A stretch of DNA of 64,000 bases. It comes from Methylobacterium sp. 77 (GTDB taxonomy: Bacteria; Pseudomonadota; Alphaproteobacteria; Rhizobiales; Beijerinckiaceae). Position 1 is the stretch's first letter; each line of letters begins with the position of its first letter. Below, piece by piece: positions 59,048 through 64,000 of this stretch. The stretch is taken from contig NZ_KB910516.1 in the NCBI RefSeq assembly GCF_000372825.1, positions 466,011-530,010 of the forward strand, given 5' to 3'. The position numbers were made by a program, and so were the translations under genes. A model generated the notes under the pieces. That model did not search any database. It was not told where the DNA came from and worked only from the letters and a program-made list of their open reading frames with translations.

Positions 59048-59911
59048 ATGATGATCGCGCCCCGCACGAACCGTTCCGCAGCCGTCGCTGCGCTTCTCGC
59101 CGGGTTGGCGATCGGCACCTCGGCACCGGTCTTCGCCGCAGACCTGCCGCCGCCGCCTCCGCCCCCTCCGGCACCCGCCCCCGTGCAGATCGGCAGCGGC
59201 TGGTACCTGCGTGCGGACTTCACCGAGAGCTATTACGATCACCCTAAGGACTCGACCCTGCCCGATCCGAATGATCCGGGCATGCCGCCGTTGGTGCGCC
59301 TGCGGTTGAGCCACGAAGCAGGTTATGGCGGCGGCGTCGGCTACCGCTTCAACAACTGGCTTCGCATGGACGCCACCATCGATCAGCGCGGACCGAGCCG
59401 GTTCAGCACCTACTCGTCGCGCTCGAACTTCGTCACCGGCTACAACATCGAGGCCGGCAAGCTCGACGTGCTGACCGGGCTCGTCAACGTCTACGCCGAT
59501 CTCGGCACCTGGTGGGGCCTGACGCCCTATATCGGCGCGGGCATCGGTGTCGCGGACAAGAGCTTCCGCAGCGCCTACACGCAGACCACCTGCATCATTC
59601 CCGCTTGCGACGGCTCGCCCGGTGCAGGCCCGCGTACGGCCGCAGCGCGTCGCAATGGATCCGTCACGTCGTTGGCCTGGGCCCTCACCGGCGGTGTCTC
59701 CTACGAAATCGGTGCGGGCTTCGCCCTCGATGCGAGCTATCGCTACGTCAATCTCGGCCGCGCCAAGACCGGCCTCGACGATTACGGCTACGGCACGCGC
59801 CTGAAGGATCTCTCGGCCAACGAGATGCGTGTCGGCCTGCGCTACAGCTTCGCCGGTGGCACGAGCTCCTACGGGGCAGGGGGCTATGGCGGCGCAAATC
59901 CCTACGAATAG
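59048..59911 (+). CDS. Outer-membrane beta-barrel protein (tandem array member 2)
   Basis: 287-residue outer-membrane protein. A signal peptide (AAVAALLAGLAIGTSAPVFAA) is followed by DLPPPPPPPPAPAPVQIGSGWYLRADFTESYYDHPKDS, a proline-rich linker then the barrel with repeated Tyr/Gly/Asn strands (GGGVGYRFNNWLRMDATIDQRG, VNVYADLGTWWGLTPYIGAGIGVADKS, MRVGLRYSFAGG). Two cysteines lie in a loop (QTTCIIPACDGS). Its N-terminal beta strand and spacing match OMP 1 (57914), so the two look like paralogues. Start at ATG 59048, with GAGG just upstream. Terminator at 60005. Confidence 0.85.
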   Translation: MMIAPRTNRSAAVAALLAGLAIGTSAPVFAADLPPPPPPPPAPAPVQIGSGWYLRADFTESYYDHPKDSTLPDPNDPGMPPLVRLRLSHEAGYGGGVGYRFNNWLRMDATIDQRGPSRFSTYSSRSNFVTGYNIEAGKLDVLTGLVNVYADLGTWWGLTPYIGAGIGVADKSFRSAYTQTTCIIPACDGSPGAGPRTAAARRNGSVTSLAWALTGGVSYEIGAGFALDASYRYVNLGRAKTGLDDYGYGTRLKDLSANEMRVGLRYSFAGGTSSYGAGGYGGANPYE

Positions 59912-60004
59912 GAATTTGACCCGAACCACCCAGACGCCGTTCTGATAGAAGGTCGATGCCACTGGAGGCTTAGCCTCGGTCTTCGTCGGCACCATTGAAT
60001 AAGC

Positions 60005-60040
60005 AAAGCCCGCCGGCCAGTGCCGAGCGGGCTTTCTCTT
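60005..60040 (+). terminator. Rho-independent terminator
   Basis: AAAGCCCGC (60005-60013) pairs with GCGGGCTTT (60027-60035), 13-base loop, then a T-rich tail. It ends OMP 2. Confidence 0.88.
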
Positions 60041-60172
60041 GTCACCCGACATCCTGAATATCGGACTTCAAAGCCTTTCAGGCCGAGCGCAACGGACTAT
60101 TAAGGTTACTCAAGTAGTAAGGATGCAAGGTTCGGAAAGAACAGTCGGGCTGCGGCCCTGAGGACGACCTCG

Positions 60173-61111
60173 ATGCGTACCGCGACACTCGCACTCCTCA
60201 CCAGCGTGACCATCGGCTGGTTCTCGACGGCTCAAGCTGCGGATCTCGATTACGGAGTCCTGCGCGGCCCCGATTATGAGCCGGTCTCCGCTGAGATCGA
60301 CTGGAACGGGTTCTATTTCGGCGCTCATGCCGGCTACACGTCAGCGTCTCTGAACCAAGAAAAGGCGTTCAAGAACGTACTCGCGGACAATTTCCGCGTA
60401 CGGGATATCGAAAGCCAATTTGGCGTTTCATCGTTCCTTGTTATGCCGTCGGCACGGGTGGATGGGACAAGCTTTGGCGGCTTTGCGGGATACAACTATC
60501 AGTTCGATGAGGTTGTTATAGGCGTTGAAGTTGACTATACGCGCTTCGATAAAGCAGGAACGTCAACGAATGAGATATCGCGCCAACTGACAACCAGCGC
60601 AGGAATGTCAGAGGTCGTAAGATTATACGGCGACTCGACCACCAAAATCGAAGATTATGGAACGATCAGGGCACGCGGCGGCTGGGTGATCGGTAATTTT
60701 CTGCCATTCGTCACTGGCGGTATCGCGATCGGCCGTGCAGTCGTGAACGATCAAGCACTCGTGCAAAATTACGGTTATGACGCAAAAACGTACTCTGCCA
60801 ACCAGTCATCGACATCGGGGTCGGCACTAGCGGTGTACAACCACGGATATAAAACGTTCAATCCAAACTACCCGGAAGTCAACTCGTCACCGTCAGGACA
60901 ACGGCAAACAACGCCACTTCCTGCAGTCGCATTGACAAAAGGTCCATCCGTCAAAACCGTTGCAGGCGTTACGCTTGGCGGCGGCCTTGAATATGCATTG
61001 ACGCAGAACATTATCCTGCGCGGCGAATATCAGTATGTCCTCTTTGACGACTTCGGCGGCCATACCGTAAACTTGAACACTGTGCGCGGTGGCGCGGCCG
61101 TGAAATTCTGA
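60173..61111 (+). CDS. Outer-membrane beta-barrel protein (tandem array member 3, AT-rich)
   Basis: 312-residue outer-membrane protein. A signal peptide (TATLALLTSVTIGWFSTAQAA) is followed by DLDYGVLRGPDYEPVSAEIDWNGFYFGAHAGYTSASLNQEKAF, then a beta barrel (GTSFGGFAGYNYQFDEVVIGVEVDYTRFD, IRARGGWVIGNFLPFVTGGIAIGR, VAGVTLGGGLEYALTQNIILRGEYQYVLF, GGAAVKF with terminal Phe). The 'W-N-G-F-Y-F-G-x-x-A-G-Y' opening resembles the gene at 26499. The middle is visibly AT-richer than its neighbours: a hand count of 60601-60660 gives 27 G/C of 60. Long Ser/Thr-rich loops may be surface exposed. Confidence 0.85.
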   Translation: MRTATLALLTSVTIGWFSTAQAADLDYGVLRGPDYEPVSAEIDWNGFYFGAHAGYTSASLNQEKAFKNVLADNFRVRDIESQFGVSSFLVMPSARVDGTSFGGFAGYNYQFDEVVIGVEVDYTRFDKAGTSTNEISRQLTTSAGMSEVVRLYGDSTTKIEDYGTIRARGGWVIGNFLPFVTGGIAIGRAVVNDQALVQNYGYDAKTYSANQSSTSGSALAVYNHGYKTFNPNYPEVNSSPSGQRQTTPLPAVALTKGPSVKTVAGVTLGGGLEYALTQNIILRGEYQYVLFDDFGGHTVNLNTVRGGAAVKF

Positions 61112-61213
61112 GCATCGAGCGAGGCAGGCGCGTTAAGCGCTTCCTCGTATCTCTGGGGTTATCCTCCCGGATGTCGGGTCAGATGGCCCGCCACGCCGTC
61201 GGGACGACAGATC

Positions 61214-61516
61214 ATGCTCCGCCTTGCCCTCGCCGCCGGCGCCGTCGCGCTGAGCTTCGTCTCCGTCCCGGATGCCGTGGCGGACGGCCATCACCAGCGC
61301 TACCATGCCGGGTATCATCGCGGCCCGCATGTTCACGCCCATCGCCACCGCGCGATGTTGCCGCCGCACATCCCCTATCGCGATCCGAGCTTCCGGCCGG
61401 TCCGGCACGCGGCGGTGCACGGCTATGGCCCGCCGGTCCTTCAGGGACCCGTCCAGCCGCGCAATCTCGGCGCGCCGATCTATAACGAACCGCCGCCGCG
61501 CTTCACGCCCTACTGA
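61214..61516 (+). CDS. Small histidine-rich exported protein
   Basis: 100-residue exported protein: signal peptide (LRLALAAGAVALSFVSVPDAVA) then DGHHQRYHAGYHRGPHVHAHRHRAMLPPHIPYRDPSFRPVRHAAVHGYGPPVLQGPVQPRNLGAPIYNEPPPRFTPY. The cluster of about a dozen histidines may bind metal ions; the rest is Pro/Tyr/Arg-rich and probably unfolded. No family recognised. It begins 102 bases after OMP 3 and converges with the HNH gene at 61525. Confidence 0.6.
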   Translation: MLRLALAAGAVALSFVSVPDAVADGHHQRYHAGYHRGPHVHAHRHRAMLPPHIPYRDPSFRPVRHAAVHGYGPPVLQGPVQPRNLGAPIYNEPPPRFTPY

Positions 61517-61524
61517 TCCGATCA

Positions 61525-62073
61525 TCAGCTTTCGAGCTCGCTGTCCCAGTACAGGTAGTCGAGCCAGCTATGATGGTATTCGCGGTGGTCGAATTCCGGC
61601 TGACGTCGATGCAACTCGTAGCGGGACGGACGGTGCGGCTCATGCAGGAGCGGCATCTCGGCCTCGGCCGGAGTGCGGTTCGCCTTGCGCAGATTGCACG
61701 GTGAGCAGGCGGCGACGACATTCTCCCAGCTCGACAATCCGCCGCGCGAGCGTGGGATCACATGGTCGAAGGTCAGCCCGCCCGAGGGCATCCGCAGGCC
61801 GCAATACTGGCAGGAAAAGGTGTCGCGCAGGTAGATGTTGTAGCGGGTGAAGGCCGGGCTGCGCGCCAGCGTGACGTAATTCTTGAGGGCGACCACGCTC
61901 GGAACCCGTAAGGCCCGGCTCGGCGAGCGCGCCTCGACATCGTAGCTGGCCACCAGCGTGACCCGGTCGAGGAAGAGGGCGGTGAAGGCGTCCTTCCAGG
62001 ACCACAAGGACAGCGGATTATAGGAGAGCGGCCGGTAATCCGCGTTCAGGACGAGCGTTTGGAGATCCAGCAT
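61525..62073 (-). CDS. HNH endonuclease
   Basis: 182-residue HNH-family protein. The domain is RDTFSCQYCGLRMPSGGLTFDHVIPRSRGGLSSWENVVAACSPCNLRKANRTPAEA, with the zinc-binding pairs C-x-x-C (CQYC) and C-x-x-C (CSPC), the DH pair, and the central R-S-R-G-G and N. The first 80 residues carry a conserved beta-rich 'VLNADYRPLSYNPLSLWSWKDAFTALFLDRVTLVASYD'. Such small HNH proteins are common in Rhizobiales as stand-alone chromosomal genes and are of unknown function. Divergent from the MscS gene at 62702. Confidence 0.9.
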   Translation of the reverse strand: MLDLQTLVLNADYRPLSYNPLSLWSWKDAFTALFLDRVTLVASYDVEARSPSRALRVPSVVALKNYVTLARSPAFTRYNIYLRDTFSCQYCGLRMPSGGLTFDHVIPRSRGGLSSWENVVAACSPCNLRKANRTPAEAEMPLLHEPHRPSRYELHRRQPEFDHREYHHSWLDYLYWDSELES

Positions 62074-62701
62074 GGTGCTACTCTCTTGACGGGTCGACAG
62101 GGGGACGACACGACGCGTCGGGATGCGGCGTCGTCCCCGGATGATGAAAGATCGGTGGTCCCGGAAGCTGTGTCTTCGGTGACGGCGCGCGGATGGAGCG
62201 ACCGGAATGAGGTCGCCGAGGCAGCGCGCGATGCGAAGAATGCCGGTGCTCGGACGAGATCGACCGGCCTGGGCTTAGCCAAAAGCGGTCGCATCGGGCG
62301 GGAACGCCCGGTTCGTGGCGAGGCACATCGACGTGGACGGCCAACGCCACCTCCTCGTGTCGATACGAAAAGGCCCTGTCCATCACCGCTTAGTCTAATA
62401 TCAGCGTGACATGCTTGTGAAGGTTGTTCGGCGGATCCGCGACGTCGCGGCCCACAAACTTTCGTGCGGGTAGCGGCGATCGGAGCTCGGCGGCACCCTT
62501 TCGCCCCATTGATAGGCCATCCGGCACCTCGATTTTCGACCCGATCCAGTGCGTGTGCGGCGCCTGCGGTTGCGATCCGATCATGGTACCCGGTTCAAGC
62601 CGGCGACGTGATCCGGCCCCGATTGGCCTGCTTCGCGCAGGGAGGGTCTCGGCAATGCGCATCGGCGAATGCCATGCGGCGCTGCCTATGAAGGGAATGA
62701 C
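62074..62701. other. Long intergenic region
   Basis: 628 bases without a convincing gene. Short open frames exist on both strands (for example a plus-strand frame from about 62424 to 62705 that overlaps the next start), but none has a normal ribosome site or a recognisable protein. No tRNA-like structure or repeat was found. It must hold promoters of the divergent HNH and MscS genes. Confidence 0.5.
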
Positions 62702-64000
62702 ATGACACTGGGTTTCTCGAAGGGCAGAATGCGACATGCAGCGCTCCTTGCCGCGTGGATGGGTGCGTCCCTTCTGAACCCCATCATGGTGGTGGCTCAG
62801 ACCGCGCCGGCCACTCCTGCTCAGACCGACCCGGCCAAGCCGGCGCCCGGCGGCGCGGCACCGCCCGCCGCGACGGCGCCGGCTCCGGTCGCAAAGCCGC
62901 CAGCGCCGAAACCCGCGGTCTCCGAAGCGATCCAGAACGTCCGCAACCGGCTCGACGAGGCCAAGGCCAATCTCGACGAGCGCGAAAAGCTGCTCGCGGG
63001 TCGCAACGTCGATTCCGCCAACCTGCTCAAGGCGCGGGACGGGCTCGACGGTATCGCCGACCGTATCCGGCAGATCATCGACGCGACGACCCCGCGGCTC
63101 GACGCAGCCCGAGAGCGCCTGACGCAACTCGGTCCGAAGCCGAAGGAGGGCGAAGAAGGCGAGGACGTCGCCAAGGAACGGGCCGAGCGCGAGCACGCGG
63201 TGGCCGAGATCGACGAGACCCAGCGCCTGGCGAAATCGCTGCTGGTTCAAAGCGATCAGATCATCGACCAGATCACGAACAAGCGTCGTGCCGCCTTCAC
63301 CCGCGGCCTGTTCGAGCGCTCGTCGGCACTGGTAAGTCCCGACCTGTGGATGCGCATCGCCGACGACGTTCCGCGCGACGTCCGTGCCCTGCAGGCCGCC
63401 GTCAGCGACATCGCCGCACTGTTCACCCGAAACGGCTCGATCTGGAATCTTCTCCTGCTCGGCATCGCGCTGGGGATCTCGGTCGCGCTGTATTTCGGAC
63501 GCCGCAACATCGCCCCCCGCCTCGGGCGCCGCAGCCAGAGCGTGGTCGACCCGTCTCAGCGCATGAAGCTGATGGCCGCCTGGCGCGTCTTCCTCCTCGG
63601 CACGGTGCCGGCGGTGGTGGGAAGCTATGCCGTTTATTATGCCCTCGACGCCACGGACCTGCTGCCGCAGCGTCTCATGCCGGTCGCCGGCGCCATCCTC
63701 GCCGGCCTTGCCTTCATCGCCTTCGTCGAGGCCCTGTGCGATGCGCTGCTATCGCCCGAGAAGCCGTCCTGGCGTCCCGCTCCGGTGGGTGATTCCACAG
63801 CCTCCCGCCTCACCCGGCTCGCCGTGGGCATCGCCACGGTGATCACGGTGGTGAAATCCATCGAAGCGCTGAATTCCGGCATCTATGCCGCCCTGTCGAT
63901 CTCGATCGCCACCCGCGGCATCGGCGCGCTCGCGACCATCCTCATCCTCGCCATCGGCCTGCATCGCTTCGCCGACACGGCGGACAAGGAAGAGGCCTGT
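62702..64000 (+). CDS. Mechanosensitive ion channel (DUF3772, MscS type), N-terminal part
   Basis: 433 codons of a large MscS-family channel, cut by the window end. A signal peptide (MTLGFSKGRMRHAALLAAWMGASLL...VVAQ) and a Pro/Ala-rich linker lead to a periplasmic coiled-coil (AIQNVRNRLDEAKANLDEREKLL, LLKARDGLDGIADRIRQIIDATTPRLDAARERLTQLGP) that corresponds to DUF3772, followed by several membrane helices (IWNLLLLGIALGISVALYFG, AWRVFLLGTVPAVVGSYAVYYAL, LMPVAGAILAGLAFIAFVEAL, RLTRLAVGIATVITVVKSIEAL, ATRGIGALATILILAIGLHRF). The MscS pore domain should follow outside. AAGGGA precedes the ATG at 62702. Such channels release osmolytes under hypo-osmotic shock. Confidence 0.85.
   Translation, partial: MTLGFSKGRMRHAALLAAWMGASLLNPIMVVAQTAPATPAQTDPAKPAPGGAAPPAATAPAPVAKPPAPKPAVSEAIQNVRNRLDEAKANLDEREKLLAGRNVDSANLLKARDGLDGIADRIRQIIDATTPRLDAARERLTQLGPKPKEGEEGEDVAKERAEREHAVAEIDETQRLAKSLLVQSDQIIDQITNKRRAAFTRGLFERSSALVSPDLWMRIADDVPRDVRALQAAVSDIAALFTRNGSIWNLLLLGIALGISVALYFGRRNIAPRLGRRSQSVVDPSQRMKLMAAWRVFLLGTVPAVVGSYAVYYALDATDLLPQRLMPVAGAILAGLAFIAFVEALCDALLSPEKPSWRPAPVGDSTASRLTRLAVGIATVITVVKSIEALNSGIYAALSISIATRGIGALATILILAIGLHRFADTADKEEAC

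Noticed and set aside
62424..62705. 93-codon plus-strand frame before the MscS gene as a real gene
   Set aside because: It starts at TTG without a ribosome site, overlaps the strong start at 62702, and its translation has no recognisable pattern.
1..64000. Any mobile element, phage, integrase, transposase, rRNA or CRISPR array
   Set aside because: None was seen on either strand. Gene order and composition are those of a conserved chromosome apart from the AT-rich OMP and the AT-rich gap at 36.1 kb.

Overview
The window is GC-rich chromosomal DNA from an alphaproteobacterium of the Hyphomicrobiales (Rhizobiales). The best guess is a member of Methylobacteriaceae. This rests on inference from gene content: several P44/Omp25-type outer-membrane proteins with the 'AADLP' mature N-terminus, a Kdo hydroxylase, DUF465/YdcH proteins, a ROSE-type RNA thermometer before an hsp20 gene, and an alphaproteobacterial GAAC-N7-GAAC SOS box. 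No rRNA, tRNA, transposase, integrase, prophage or CRISPR array was seen, so this is mostly core chromosome with a few accessory genes.

Layout. 1-4.0 kb: a GST fragment cut by the window edge, the betaine-lipid pair btaA-btaB (minus strand) with a possible Pho box, xthA and a ceramidase-like membrane hydrolase. 4.2-7.1 kb: hom, glpX and a GNAT gene. 7.2-13 kb (minus): a YgiQ radical-SAM protein, an LprI-like protein, a TPR lipoprotein, purEK, and one of two divergent DUF465 genes. 13.2-23.3 kb: prpE, an old-yellow-enzyme reductase, a possible Imm10-like protein, small secreted proteins, an SOS-controlled ssb, a UDP-galactopyranose-mutase-like flavoprotein and a YciI protein. 23.5-29.7 kb: gyrA, an outer-membrane protein, coaD, and two cyclophilins around a TonB-C-like protein. 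29.8-41.4 kb: an L,D-transpeptidase, mobA, apbC, a PPOX protein, pncB behind tandem stem-loops, a soluble chemoreceptor-like protein, pxpA, an AI-2E-family transporter with a large C-terminal extension, hisN and a lipase. 41.4-48.6 kb: hsp20 with its thermometer, small unknowns, kdoO, hemC and a GGDEF/REC/Hpt signalling group. 48.9-57.7 kb: pal-cpoB-tilS-ftsH, then a large repeat-bearing membrane protein, then glmM. 57.9-64 kb: three successive outer-membrane proteins, an HNH endonuclease and the start of a MscS-type channel.

Shared themes are the cell envelope and stress. Envelope genes cover betaine lipids, Kdo hydroxylation, Pal/CpoB, GlmM, an L,D-transpeptidase, four OMPs and a mechanosensitive channel. 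Stress control shows in the DNA itself: an SOS box inside the ssb promoter, a RpoH-like promoter plus ROSE hairpin at hsp20, and a Pho-box-like site before btaA. The least understood items are the ftsH-glmM-interposed membrane protein with 47-residue repeats (53791-55872), the pair of small single-pass membrane proteins with matching layouts (44486-45388), the stem-loop leader of pncB, and the chemoreceptor-like protein whose signalling helix precedes its Cache domain (34975-36099). All assignments come from reading the sequence and from memory of families; no database search was run.
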